Source: Bacillus pseudomycoides | GTDB taxonomy: Bacteria; Bacillota; Bacilli; Bacillales; Bacillaceae_G | Direction: 5' to 3' | Length of the DNA: 64,000 bases | Assembly (NCBI RefSeq): GCF_022811845.1 | Contig: NZ_CP064266.1 | Coordinates: forward strand, 248,001-312,000 | Shown here: positions 27,081-35,795 of the stretch, piece after piece | Layout of the letters: every line of letters begins with the position of its first letter | How positions within the stretch are numbered: the stretch's first letter is position 1 | Notes under the pieces: generated by a model | What the model was told of the DNA's origin: nothing | The model's database searches: none | What the model saw: only the letters and a program-made list of their open reading frames with translations | Translations under genes and position numbers: made by a program

Positions 27081-27914
27081 TTATGCAGTTTTTTTCTTCT
27101 TCCATAAAATTGCACCGATTAAAATAAGAACCGCTAGCATAACAATTGTACCACCTGGGGCTAAATCAAGCTGATAAGAAGCGAACAGCCCCCCTACCAC
27201 GGAAACTTCACCAAATAAAATGGAAAAGAAAATTGTTTGTTTAAACCCATTTGCGATACGGATACTTGCTGCAACTGGTAACGTCATTAAAGATGACACG
27301 AGAAGAACCCCCACAACACGCATAGATACTGCAATAACAAGAGCTACTAAAATAATGAAAATAAAGTGGATCCATTTTGCACGAAGCCCTGTTGATACAG
27401 CATATTCTTCGTCAAATGATAATAAAAATAACTCTTTATATAATAAAATGATTGTTGCAATAACAACGATTGCTACGATACCAATAAGAATTAAATCTGT
27501 GCTTGTTACAGCACTCACGCTACCAAATAAGTAACTAAATAAATCCGTATTAAATCCATTCGCAAGCGAAATAAAAACAACTCCGATTCCCATCCCTGCT
27601 GAAAGAATAATTGGAATCGCTAATTCTTGGTAATGCTTATATACAGTACGTAATTTTTCAATTAATAGCGCTCCGCCTATCGAAAAAATCATTCCCATAT
27701 ATAACGGATTTAAAAAACCACCTGTAAAAATCGTTTTTTCTAGTAACAAACTTGCGGCAATCCCTGATAATGTCACATGACTTAAAGCATCTGCAATCAG
27801 TGACATGCGACGAATGACAACAAACACACCAATTAACGGGGCAACAAGCCCTATTAAAATACCAGCGTATAAAGAATTGCGTAAAAAATCATATTGTAAA
27901 AAATCCTGTATCAT
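27081..27914 (-). CDS. Zinc ABC transporter permease (ZnuB/AdcB type)
   Basis: 277 aa, about eight hydrophobic segments of the ABC-3 metal permease family (LIGLVAPLIGVFVVIRRMSL, ALSHVTLSGIAASLLL near 38-56). It moves Zn2+ across the membrane with the ATPase encoded just upstream. ATG overlaps the ATPase stop by one base (TAATG). Downstream is zur, 13 bases away, in the same transcript. The metal is inferred from the Zur context. Confidence 0.9.
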   Translation of the reverse strand: MIQDFLQYDFLRNSLYAGILIGLVAPLIGVFVVIRRMSLIADALSHVTLSGIAASLLLEKTIFTGGFLNPLYMGMIFSIGGALLIEKLRTVYKHYQELAIPIILSAGMGIGVVFISLANGFNTDLFSYLFGSVSAVTSTDLILIGIVAIVVIATIILLYKELFLLSFDEEYAVSTGLRAKWIHFIFIILVALVIAVSMRVVGVLLVSSLMTLPVAASIRIANGFKQTIFFSILFGEVSVVGGLFASYQLDLAPGGTIVMLAVLILIGAILWKKKKTA

Positions 27915-28684
27915 TATATCCTCCCGTGATGCTCATGATCATGTTCTAAACGATGAACATGATGTCCATATAAAATCGACATTTCTGCATCTTCTAACTC
28001 TCGGAATTTCTCCACATTTCCATGGAAATGCAAATGCTGATTTAAACATGCAACATGCGTCACCTTCTCTGTTACAGCTCCCATATCGTGTGTAACCAGA
28101 ATTAATGTGATTCCTAGTTTTTTATTTAAATCTTCTAGTATCTCATAAAAGCTCTCCACACTCTTTACATCAATCCCAACTGTAGGCTCGTCCAAAATCA
28201 ATAATTCCGGGTTACTTACAAGTGCACGCGCAATAAATACACGTTGCTGTTGTCCACCGGAAAGCTCTCCTATGTTACGATTTTGAAATTCACTCATTCC
28301 TACATCTGCAATTGCCTTTTTAACCTTTTCTTTATCTTCTTTCTTCAAGAAACGAAATAGACCTTTTTTTGAAACAAGTCCCATCGAAACGACTTCAAAG
28401 ACAGTGGCTGGAAAACCAGAATTAAAGCTATTAGCCTTTTGTGAAACATAACCAATTTTATTCCACTCTTTAAATTTCTTACTATCAATACCAAATAACC
28501 GAATACTCCCTTTTTTCGGTTTCAAAACACCTAATATACATTTTAATAAGGTCGATTTACCAGATCCATTTGGCCCAACCAAACCTAAAAAAGCTCCCTT
28601 GGGAACTTGCAAATTAATATCTTCTAACACATTTCGGTCTTCATACCGAAATGTCAATCCTTCTATTTCCAACATATTCTTCAT
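27914..28684 (-). CDS. Zinc ABC transporter ATP-binding protein (ZnuC/AdcC type)
   Basis: 256 aa. Walker A GPNGSGKST near 37-45, signature LSGGQQQRV, Walker B LLILDEPTVGID, H-loop VTHDMG. The C-terminus is His-rich (YGHHVHRLEHDHEHHGRI), as often seen in zinc transporter ATPases, and could sense or buffer zinc. No substrate-binding lipoprotein gene is in the operon, so AdcA/ZnuA must be encoded elsewhere. First gene of the operon. Confidence 0.92.
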   Translation of the reverse strand: MKNMLEIEGLTFRYEDRNVLEDINLQVPKGAFLGLVGPNGSGKSTLLKCILGVLKPKKGSIRLFGIDSKKFKEWNKIGYVSQKANSFNSGFPATVFEVVSMGLVSKKGLFRFLKKEDKEKVKKAIADVGMSEFQNRNIGELSGGQQQRVFIARALVSNPELLILDEPTVGIDVKSVESFYEILEDLNKKLGITLILVTHDMGAVTEKVTHVACLNQHLHFHGNVEKFRELEDAEMSILYGHHVHRLEHDHEHHGRI

Positions 28685-28701
28685 AACATCTCACCTATTT
28701 T

Positions 28702-28722
28702 AATTCAGAATGATTCCGATTT
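28702..28722. promoter_or_regulatory. Zur box
   Basis: Minus strand AAATCGGAATCATTCTGAATT against the Bacillus Zur consensus AAATCGTAATNATTACGATTT: 16 of 20 defined positions match and the dyad centre is kept. It lies 13 to 33 bases after the -10, so bound Zur would block transcription of adcC-adcB-zur. Confidence 0.82.
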
Positions 28723-28734
28723 ATCTCTATTTGA

Positions 28735-28763
28735 ATTATAGTATAGCTTATTATAGTTGTAAA
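28735..28763 (-). promoter_or_regulatory. SigA promoter of the zinc operon
   Basis: Minus strand -35 TTTACA (28758-28763), 17-bp spacer, -10 TATAAT (28735-28740). Near-consensus, directly upstream of the Zur box. Confidence 0.85.
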
Positions 28764-28815
28764 CTAATCTGCTCCAAAATATATTCTTTATTTAAAGCAA
28801 CCTTATTATTATAAC

Positions 28816-28845
28816 AAAAAAGCAGAGAAAATCTCCCTGCTTTTT
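28816..28845 (-). terminator. yqfU terminator
   Basis: AAAGCAG … CTGCTTT stem extended by AGA/TCT, with T6 on the minus strand, ~95 bases after the yqfU stop. Confidence 0.75.
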
Positions 28846-28939
28846 AAAGATATTCAAAAATCACGAACAAGATAGCTGTCACAATTCTTTGCGCATCAGA
28901 CTTGATTGCCTCTCTTTATCCTCTTTTGAACATATAATT

Positions 28940-29818
28940 TTAATGAATAGCTGATTTAAATTTACCACCATTTGTTTCTTGCGTATTCATAATTGTAATA
29001 AAGGCATTTTCATCAATTTCATGAACAATTGATTTTAATTTCGTTACCTCAAGACGTGTAACGACCGCATAAATTACCTCTTTTTCTTTATCTGTATAAC
29101 CACCTTTAGCAACAAGTTTCGTTGTCCCACGACCAAGGCGGTGTAAAATTGCATTTGATACTTCTTCATATTGATCTGATACAATTAAAACTGCTTTCGT
29201 TTCATCCAATCCTTGAATAACTGTATCAATCGTTTTAAAAGCGATATAGTATGTCATAACAGAATACATCGCTTGCTCGACACCAAATACAAATGCTGCC
29301 CAAGCAAAAATAAATAGATTTACAAACATAACGAATTCACCGACAGAAAACGGTAATTTCTTTGTTAATAAAATCCCCATAATTTCTGTACCATCCAGTG
29401 AACCACCATGACGAATAACAAGCCCTACACCGATACCTAAAATAAGACCGCCAAAAACAGTTGCTAAAATAGGCTCTGTCGTAAATGGTTTAAAGGTATG
29501 TAATGTTGACTCAATACATGCTAAAGCCACAATTCCAAAAGCAGAAGATAACATGAATGTTTTCCCGATTTGTTTATAACCAGAGTACATAAACGGGATA
29601 TTGAGGATAACAACCAAGGTAGAAAAACTCAACCACCAAATGTTCGGGGTAAGATAATCTAATATGAGGGAAACACCAATAATTCCACCATCAATAATTT
29701 TGTTTGGCATTAAAAATAGTTCAATTGCTATCGCCGCACATGCCGCACCGAAGACGATCATTACTAAACGATACAATAGATGCATAACACTTTCTTTTCG
29801 ATGTTGCTTCTTCTCCAT
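28940..29818 (-). CDS. yqfU: YitT/DUF2179-family membrane protein YqfU
   Basis: 292 aa. Five N-terminal membrane helices (residues about 15-185, with FLMPNKIIDGGIIGVSLIL and RHGGSLDGTEIMGILL as family blocks), then a cytoplasmic DUF2179 domain (RGTTKLVAKGGYTDKEKEV). Function unknown. Its position between the zinc operon and yqfT matches B. subtilis. Ribosome site AAGGAGGGCTT. Confidence 0.85.
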   Translation of the reverse strand: MEKKQHRKESVMHLLYRLVMIVFGAACAAIAIELFLMPNKIIDGGIIGVSLILDYLTPNIWWLSFSTLVVILNIPFMYSGYKQIGKTFMLSSAFGIVALACIESTLHTFKPFTTEPILATVFGGLILGIGVGLVIRHGGSLDGTEIMGILLTKKLPFSVGEFVMFVNLFIFAWAAFVFGVEQAMYSVMTYYIAFKTIDTVIQGLDETKAVLIVSDQYEEVSNAILHRLGRGTTKLVAKGGYTDKEKEVIYAVVTRLEVTKLKSIVHEIDENAFITIMNTQETNGGKFKSAIH

Positions 29819-29967
29819 AAGCCCTCCTTATACTCTCTATATAATCTTGTTCTTTTATTATAACATACCCTTCTTTTCACCACGGAAAAAAACAACTGTT
29901 ATACGAATATATACAAGCACCGTACACATATATTTCGATATAAGAACGACTGAAGGAGGATAGTATC

Positions 29968-30222
29968 ATGAACCTCATCAAACACATTGTAAACAAAAAA
30001 TTAAATCATATGACCACAAAAGAATTATTGAAATATAGTAAAGAATACGAAGTTTCCATCACAACTGAACAGGCTGAGCAAATTGTCCCTTTACTAAAAG
30101 GAAAAAATGTAAATATTTATGATACGGGAGAAAGACTAGAACTTTTAAAAAAGATTGCGAAGGTAACCTCTCCCGCTACCGCCCAACAAATTAATACGTT
30201 ATTCCAGCAATTATTAAAATAA
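29968..30222 (+). CDS. yqfT: Small protein YqfT (DUF2624)
   Basis: 84 aa, all-helical, KKLNHMTTKELLKYSKEYEV at the start; the DUF2624 family is confined to Bacillus and relatives. No catalytic residues are evident and the function is unknown. Strong ribosome site GAAGGAGGATAGTATC. It runs opposite to both neighbours and ends in a terminator shared with nfo. Confidence 0.8.
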   Translation: MNLIKHIVNKKLNHMTTKELLKYSKEYEVSITTEQAEQIVPLLKGKNVNIYDTGERLELLKKIAKVTSPATAQQINTLFQQLLK

Positions 30223-30245
30223 GGAGGGAAAATCCCCTCCTTATT
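30219..30245. terminator. Bidirectional terminator between yqfT and nfo
   Basis: AATAAGGAGGG / CCCTCCTTATT around a short A/T loop. It overlaps the nfo stop and follows the yqfT stop. Confidence 0.82.
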
Positions 30246-31137
30246 GTTCTTTAATCTTCTCAAGAAGATTTTCATCAAATGAACCACTCTTTAACATTTC
30301 AATTTCAAACTTATATGGTGGTTTTTTATCTTTCTTATCCTCACCTACGTACGGCGTTTCAAGAATTTTTGGTACATGCTTCAGTTGCGGATGATGTACA
30401 ATGTGATGCAACGCTTTATAACCAATATGACCGAAGCCAATATTTTCATGACGGTCTTTTCCAGCTCCGCGCACATTTTTACTATCGTTAATATGCAACA
30501 CTTGCAAACGATCAATCCCAACAATTTTATCAAATTCGTTTAATACTCCATCAAAATCATTCACAATATCATAGCCTGCATCATGTGTATGACATGTGTC
30601 AAAGCATACAGATAATTTTTCATTATATGTAACACCGTCGATAATTTTTGCAATTTCTTCAAAACTACGCCCACACTCTGTACCTTTTCCAGCCATTGTT
30701 TCTAATGCAATATTTACTGTTTGTTCTGGTGTTAACACTTCGTTTAATCCTTTAATAATCTGGGCAATACCAGCCTCAGCTCCTGCACCAACGTGAGCAC
30801 CTGGGTGAAGTACAATTTGTTTCGCTACCCCTAATGCTTCCGTTCTTTCAATTTCCATACTAAGGAAATCCACCCCTAGTTGAAATGTTTCAGGTTTTGT
30901 CGTATTCCCAACATTAATAATATAAGGTGCATGGACAATAATTTCTTCAATACCATTCAGTTCCATATGTTTTCGTCCAGCTTCTATATTTAACTCTTCA
31001 ATTGGTTTTCTTCTCGTATTTTGCGGTGCACCTGTATAAACCATAAATGTTGTCGCACCATATGAAACAGCCTCTTCACTCGCTGCTAATAACATCTTCT
31101 TACCACTCATAGAAACATGAGATCCAATCTTTAACAT
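30241..31137 (-). CDS. nfo: Endonuclease IV
   Basis: 298 aa. AP endonuclease that cuts 5' of abasic sites in base-excision repair, important in spores. Three-zinc TIM barrel: HAPYIINVGN, LHPGAHVGAG, LETMAGKGTECG, CFDTCHTHDAGYD and HINDSKN carry the metal ligands. B. subtilis counterpart YqfS is under SigG; I could not identify such a promoter here. Ribosome site AAAGAGGTGATTAT. Confidence 0.95.
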   Translation of the reverse strand: MLKIGSHVSMSGKKMLLAASEEAVSYGATTFMVYTGAPQNTRRKPIEELNIEAGRKHMELNGIEEIIVHAPYIINVGNTTKPETFQLGVDFLSMEIERTEALGVAKQIVLHPGAHVGAGAEAGIAQIIKGLNEVLTPEQTVNIALETMAGKGTECGRSFEEIAKIIDGVTYNEKLSVCFDTCHTHDAGYDIVNDFDGVLNEFDKIVGIDRLQVLHINDSKNVRGAGKDRHENIGFGHIGYKALHHIVHHPQLKHVPKILETPYVGEDKKDKKPPYKFEIEMLKSGSFDENLLEKIKEQ

Positions 31138-31225
31138 ATAATCACCTCTTTAATATACAATAGCTATAATGATAGCATAACTTGTAGAAATATGTAGTGA
31201 ATTCTTTGTTCACAAAAGAACTCTT

Positions 31226-31384
31226 ATAAAGTGAAACTTTAATCAGCGGGGGTTTTCTTCATCCCCCACTGATTATTAGCCCTCACCAATCGGGCTTTTA
31301 CGGGCAGTTAATCCCCCACCTAATTTCTTTACTTTTACTAAATTTTGAGGTGGAAGTCTTACTGTCCTAAAATAGCGGGATAAA
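31226..31384 (+). repeat. bcr1-type repeat, copy A
   Basis: About 155-bp element bounded by ATAAA on both sides. It starts GTGAAACTTTAATCAG and ends AATAGCGGG. Copy B at 36652-36807 is the same element in opposite orientation. Conserved blocks are CACTGATTATTAGCCC and TTTACGGGCAGTT. I identify it as bcr1, a B. cereus-group repeat with TTTAT flanks, from memory of that element. It fills the interval between nfo and cshB. Confidence 0.85.
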
Positions 31385-31417
31385 AATAAAGTAAACCTTT
31401 CAAGGGTACAAATGGCG

Positions 31418-31449
31418 AAAAAAAAAGATAAGGGAACCCTTATCTTTTC
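31418..31449 (-). terminator. cshB terminator
   Basis: AGATAAGGG / CCCTTATCT stem around the cshB stop with a minus-strand T9 tail. Confidence 0.85.
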
Positions 31450-32750
31450 TTATTGCTATATTTTTTCTTCACTTTTTCACGTTCAGTGGCAAGTTTTTTC
31501 TTATAACCCGGCTTGACCTTTTTCGGTTTTTTAACAACCTTTGTCGCCATAATATCCAGTTCATTATTCGGTTTCTTACGGTTTTTTCGGCGATGACGCT
31601 CACCTAAATCCGCCCATTCATCTCCGCGTAAGTCTACATGTTTAAAAGTAATATTACGTTGTTGTTCTAAACTATTTAGCGCTTCTTCATTTGCTGGATC
31701 ATAGATTGTCACTGCAATACCTGAATAACCAGCGCGAGCTGTTCTTCCAACGCGGTGAACAAAGAAATCTAAATCAGAAGGAAGTTCGTAGTTAATTACA
31801 TGACTGATCCCCTCGATATCAATACCACGCGCCGCTAAATCCGTCGCAACAATATATTGGAATTCTAAATCACGAATTTGTTTCATCATTTTTTTACGAT
31901 CACGCGGAGATAAATCACCATGGATACGCCCAACTTTTAATCCACGCTCTGTTAATCCATTCGCCACTTCATCTGCCATTTTTTTCGTATTTGTAAAGAC
32001 GATTGCTAAATATGGCTTAAATTGAAGTAACATATTTTTCACTAATTCAATCTTATTACGATGTCTAGAAGGAACTAAGTAATGCTCAATATTTCCTGCC
32101 GCAACTTGTTTCGGATTAATATGAATGTGCTCTGGATTCTCCATGTACTTCTTCATAAACGGCTTTAATTTTTGAGGAATCGTTGCAGAGAAAACCAGCA
32201 TTTGCAAGTTTTTTGGCATGCGTGCTGCAATTTTATCTACGTCTTGAATGAATCCCATATCAAGCATTAAATCTGCCTCATCGACAATAATAGCAGATGC
32301 TGTATGAACAAATAGTGCTTGTTCTTCTACTAAATCTTTAATACGTCCTGGTGTTCCAACAACGACATGAGGTTGCTTTTTCAGCTTTTCAATAGAGCGT
32401 TGTTTGTCCGTTCCGCCAATTAAACAACGTGCTGTAATCATTTGATCTTCCGCACAAAACTTTGTTAACTTCACAATCTCTTGATAAATTTGTTGTGCTA
32501 ACTCACGAGTAGGCGCTGTAATAACAAGTTGTACTTCTTCGCGTTTTGCATCAATTCTGTTTAAAGTTGGAAGTAAGTATGCATGTGTTTTCCCAGAACC
32601 CGTTTGGGACTGTCCAATTACACTCACACCTTTTTTCACAACTGGAAAAATTTTCTGTTGAATTTCTGTCGGCTCCGAAAAGCGTAGTTCACGAACTGCA
32701 TCTATTAAAAACGGTTGAAAATTATACTGTGTAAATGTTTGTAGTGTCAT
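31440..32750 (-). CDS. cshB: DEAD-box RNA helicase CshB
   Basis: 436 aa. Motif I GQSQTGSGKTHA near 48-59, motif II VDEAD near 152, motif III SATIP, motif VI HRVGRTARAG. The C-terminal tail is very basic (KVVKKPKKVKPGYKKKLATE) and should bind RNA. It unwinds RNA in cold-adapted translation or mRNA turnover. Location between nfo and yqfQ matches B. subtilis CshB (YqfR), which is why I prefer it to CshA. Single gene. Confidence 0.9.
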   Translation of the reverse strand: MTLQTFTQYNFQPFLIDAVRELRFSEPTEIQQKIFPVVKKGVSVIGQSQTGSGKTHAYLLPTLNRIDAKREEVQLVITAPTRELAQQIYQEIVKLTKFCAEDQMITARCLIGGTDKQRSIEKLKKQPHVVVGTPGRIKDLVEEQALFVHTASAIIVDEADLMLDMGFIQDVDKIAARMPKNLQMLVFSATIPQKLKPFMKKYMENPEHIHINPKQVAAGNIEHYLVPSRHRNKIELVKNMLLQFKPYLAIVFTNTKKMADEVANGLTERGLKVGRIHGDLSPRDRKKMMKQIRDLEFQYIVATDLAARGIDIEGISHVINYELPSDLDFFVHRVGRTARAGYSGIAVTIYDPANEEALNSLEQQRNITFKHVDLRGDEWADLGERHRRKNRKKPNNELDIMATKVVKKPKKVKPGYKKKLATEREKVKKKYSNKKR

Positions 32751-32931
32751 AAGTTACACCTTCTTTCTAAATTTTCTACTGCGCGCACAAATCAGTCAAG
32801 TCTACATTATATCGAAATCTAATAGTAAAATCCATCTTTAGTTTAGGTTTTCACTTCAAAAACTAACCTTATTTCTTTTCATTGCATATTGTATGTGTAT
32901 ATACCTAACTGAAGAAAGGAGGGTTTCTCTT

Positions 32932-33585
32932 ATGTATCCGAAACCCCCTATGGAGCAAATGTATGCAAGGCAGCAGCAACCATACACCCCATATCCCATA
33001 CCTAATTTACCGCCTATGATGCAAAAAAAGAAAGGATTTCTCGCGAAACTATTCCAAAAGCACGATCCGACTCATCCCTTTATGCAGATGGTTCCTCCCT
33101 ATCGACAAATGGAAGGACAACCGATGATGCACCAACATCAACAGCCCTATATGCAGCCATCGCAACACATGATATCACCTCAAATGATGCCGCCTCAAAT
33201 GAACGATCAAGATGAAATGCGCGGCTCAGCACCAGTGATACCTAGCGCTAGCAACGGTATCGGCGGCTTCTTTTCCAATTTAATCTCCAACCCTACTGGC
33301 ATGTTAAATAACATTGAAAAGGTTGCCCAGGTCGCTCAATCTGTCGGTCCTGTCGTCCAGCAGTATGGACCTATCGTGCGCAGCATACCAAGTATTGTAA
33401 AAATTCTCACTTCTGGAAAAGCGGCTACTGAAGAACCAGCGGAAGCGGTAGAAGTAATTACTACACCTCCAACGCCTTCAAAAAAGAAAAAAAAGAGGAA
33501 AATCATTTTAGAACCTGTTATGGAAAAGAAACCACTGAAAGAGGATATCCCACTTATGGCACCAAAACCGAAACTATATGTCTAA
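32932..33585 (+). CDS. vrrA: YqfQ-family protein (VrrA of B. anthracis)
   Basis: 217 aa of low complexity. A Pro/Met/Gln-rich N-terminal third (MYPKPPMEQMYARQQQPYTP), a GLY/SER hinge, a hydrophobic helical core GGFFSNLISNPTGMLNNIEK … QSVGPVVQQYGPIVRSIP, and a Lys-rich tail KKKKKKRKI. This is the YqfQ family, to which B. anthracis VrrA belongs. Function unknown, possibly sporulation or envelope. In B. anthracis the gene carries a 12-bp tandem repeat used for strain typing; here only CAACATCAACAG remains near 33130. The start is the ATG after GAAAGGAGGGTTTCTCTT. Confidence 0.82.
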   Translation: MYPKPPMEQMYARQQQPYTPYPIPNLPPMMQKKKGFLAKLFQKHDPTHPFMQMVPPYRQMEGQPMMHQHQQPYMQPSQHMISPQMMPPQMNDQDEMRGSAPVIPSASNGIGGFFSNLISNPTGMLNNIEKVAQVAQSVGPVVQQYGPIVRSIPSIVKILTSGKAATEEPAEAVEVITTPPTPSKKKKKRKIILEPVMEKKPLKEDIPLMAPKPKLYV

Positions 33586-33675
33586 CAATCCTTTGTTTTC
33601 TGTCCACTCCTCCTTTATAATGGTAAAGACTATGTACAAAAAGGATCTCTTGTTTAGAAGGAGAGGATTACTCAT

Positions 33676-34626
33676 ATGAAAATTGTTAAAATTTCCCCTC
33701 GTGGTTATTGCTACGGTGTTGTTGATGCGATGGTTATTGCACGCAACGCCGCACTAGATAAAACATTACCGAGACCCATTTATATTTTAGGTATGATTGT
33801 TCACAACAAGCATGTAACAGATGCTTTCGAAGAAGATGGTATCATTACATTAGATGGTCCAAGTCGATTAGAGATTTTAGACAAAATTGATTCTGGTACT
33901 GTTATTTTCACAGCACACGGTGTTTCTCCAGAAGTTAAACAACGTGCAAAAGAAAAAGGGTTAACGACAATCGATGCAACATGTCCAGATGTTACGAAAA
34001 CACATGACCTTATTGAAACAAAAAAAGCAGAAGGATACCATGTGATTTACATTGGTAAAAAGGGACATCCAGAACCAGAAGGCGCCGTCGGTATTGCACC
34101 TGATATCGTCCATCTCATTGAAAAGGTAAATGATTTGGAAACACTCGAAATCCCGACAGATAAAATTTTAGTTACAAATCAAACAACAATGAGCCAATGG
34201 GACGTTCAGCACCTGATGGAAGACATTCAGAAAAAATTCCCAACAGCTGAATTTCACAAAGAAATTTGTTTAGCGACACAAGTTCGTCAAGAAGCGGTTG
34301 CGAAGCAAGCAGATGTAGCTGATTTAACAATTGTTGTTGGTGACCCTAAAAGTAATAACTCAAACCGTTTAGCCCAAGTATCACAAGAGATTGCTGGTAC
34401 AAAGGCATACCGCGTTGCAGATGTAAGCGAAATTCAATTAGAGTGGCTGCAAGGTATCGAAAATGTCGCTGTTACTGCAGGGGCATCTACACCAACACCA
34501 ATTACGAAAGAAGTAATCGCCTTTTTAGAACAGTACGATCCGATGAACCCAGCAACTTGGGAACGTAAACGAAACGTACCACTTCAAAAAATCTTGCCGC
34601 GTGTAAAGGCAAAAAAACAACAATAA
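33676..34626 (+). CDS. ispH: 4-hydroxy-3-methylbut-2-enyl diphosphate reductase
   Basis: 316 aa. Last step of the MEP pathway: it reduces HMBPP to IPP and DMAPP. Cluster cysteines are C12 (SPRGYCYGV), one in ATCPDVTKTH near 106, and one in EICLATQVRQ near 197. ILGMIVHNKHV and AHGVSP carry substrate histidines. It completes the isoprenoid pair with ispG at 25460 for quinone, carotenoid and cell-wall lipid carrier supply. Ribosome site AAGGAGAGGATTACTC. Confidence 0.95.
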   Translation: MKIVKISPRGYCYGVVDAMVIARNAALDKTLPRPIYILGMIVHNKHVTDAFEEDGIITLDGPSRLEILDKIDSGTVIFTAHGVSPEVKQRAKEKGLTTIDATCPDVTKTHDLIETKKAEGYHVIYIGKKGHPEPEGAVGIAPDIVHLIEKVNDLETLEIPTDKILVTNQTTMSQWDVQHLMEDIQKKFPTAEFHKEICLATQVRQEAVAKQADVADLTIVVGDPKSNNSNRLAQVSQEIAGTKAYRVADVSEIQLEWLQGIENVAVTAGASTPTPITKEVIAFLEQYDPMNPATWERKRNVPLQKILPRVKAKKQQ

Positions 34627-34662
34627 AAAAATCCGTTGCTAATTCGCTAGCAACGGATTTTT
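34624..34662. terminator. ispH terminator (likely bidirectional)
   Basis: AAAAATCCGTTGCTA / TAGCAACGGATTTTT stem; it ends ispH and, on the other strand, the yqfO-trmK transcript, whose stop is 12 bases away. Confidence 0.88.
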
Positions 34663-34673
34663 CATTACAATGT

Positions 34674-35795
34674 TTATACAAAAGTAAATGGATCTGTATG
34701 TAACCCTGAAGCATGAATTTGCACAGCAAATTTTTTCTCATCCACTTTTTGTTGTAATTGCTTTTGCACACCTTGTTTCATTACTTTTTCAACATTATGT
34801 CCTGGGTCCACAATATTTAATCCGAGCATCATCGCATCATGCGCAACATGATAATACATATCACCTGTCACATATACATCTGCCCCTTTAAATTTTGCTT
34901 GCGTAATATATTTATTCCCATCACCGCCAAGCACCGCTACTTTCCGCACTTTGTCGTCTAAATTCCCAACAACTCGTACTCCTTTTACATCTAATGCCGA
35001 TTTCACATGATTAGCAAACTGCCCTAATGTCATTTCTTCTTGTAAATATCCAATCTTACCAAGCCCCAATGTTTCTCCCTTATTATCAAGTGGATACACA
35101 TCATAAGCAACTTCTTCATATGGATGAGCCATTAATATCGCTTTTACGACTTTTCGCTCTAGTGAAGCTGGAATAATCGTTTCAACCTTTACCTCTTCCA
35201 CACGCTCTAACCGCCCAGTTTCGCCTATATGAGGGTTTGTGCTCTCCCCAGGCATAAATGTACCTATCCCTTCACTATTAAACGTACAATGGCTATAGTT
35301 GCCGATATTACCTGCGCCAGCATCCCCAAGAGCCTTTCGAACTTCTTCAGCATGCGTTACAGGCACAAACACAACAATCTTTTTCATTTCTTCCGAGTAT
35401 GTCGGAACAAGCACTTCTGTATTTTTCAATCCTAGTGCCTCAGCAAGCAAGTCATTCACTCCACCTTTTGCTACATCGACATTTGTATGCGCTGCATAAA
35501 TAGCAATATCGTTTTTGATACAAGTTTCAATAATTCGTCCATACGCCTTATCTGTATGAATCGCTTTTAGCGGATTAAAAATAAGAGGATGATGTGCAAT
35601 AATCACATTCACTCCTATTTGAATTGCCTCTTCTACAACTTCTTCTGTAACATCTAATGCAATCAATACATGCTGAACCGGCGTATTTAACGCCCCAATT
35701 TGCAAGCCAATCTTGTCACCTTCCATTGCTAGGTGCTTTGGATACATACTTTCAAATAAAGAAATTACCTCATGCCCATTTGGAATTTTACTCAT
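34674..35795 (-). CDS. yqfO: Nif3-like dinuclear metal protein YqfO
   Basis: 373 aa. NIF3 fold with metal ligands IIAHHPLIF near 66-71, AHTNVD near 102, and GDMYYHVAHDAM plus GHNVEKV in the C-terminal half. The PII-like insert (about 130-240, VPVTHAEEVRKALGDAGAG) is typical of the long Bacillus form. Members are reported to act as GTP cyclohydrolase I-like or unknown hydrolases; no substrate can be given. Overlaps trmK by four bases, so it is coupled. Confidence 0.88.
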   Translation of the reverse strand: MSKIPNGHEVISLFESMYPKHLAMEGDKIGLQIGALNTPVQHVLIALDVTEEVVEEAIQIGVNVIIAHHPLIFNPLKAIHTDKAYGRIIETCIKNDIAIYAAHTNVDVAKGGVNDLLAEALGLKNTEVLVPTYSEEMKKIVVFVPVTHAEEVRKALGDAGAGNIGNYSHCTFNSEGIGTFMPGESTNPHIGETGRLERVEEVKVETIIPASLERKVVKAILMAHPYEEVAYDVYPLDNKGETLGLGKIGYLQEEMTLGQFANHVKSALDVKGVRVVGNLDDKVRKVAVLGGDGNKYITQAKFKGADVYVTGDMYYHVAHDAMMLGLNIVDPGHNVEKVMKQGVQKQLQQKVDEKKFAVQIHASGLHTDPFTFV

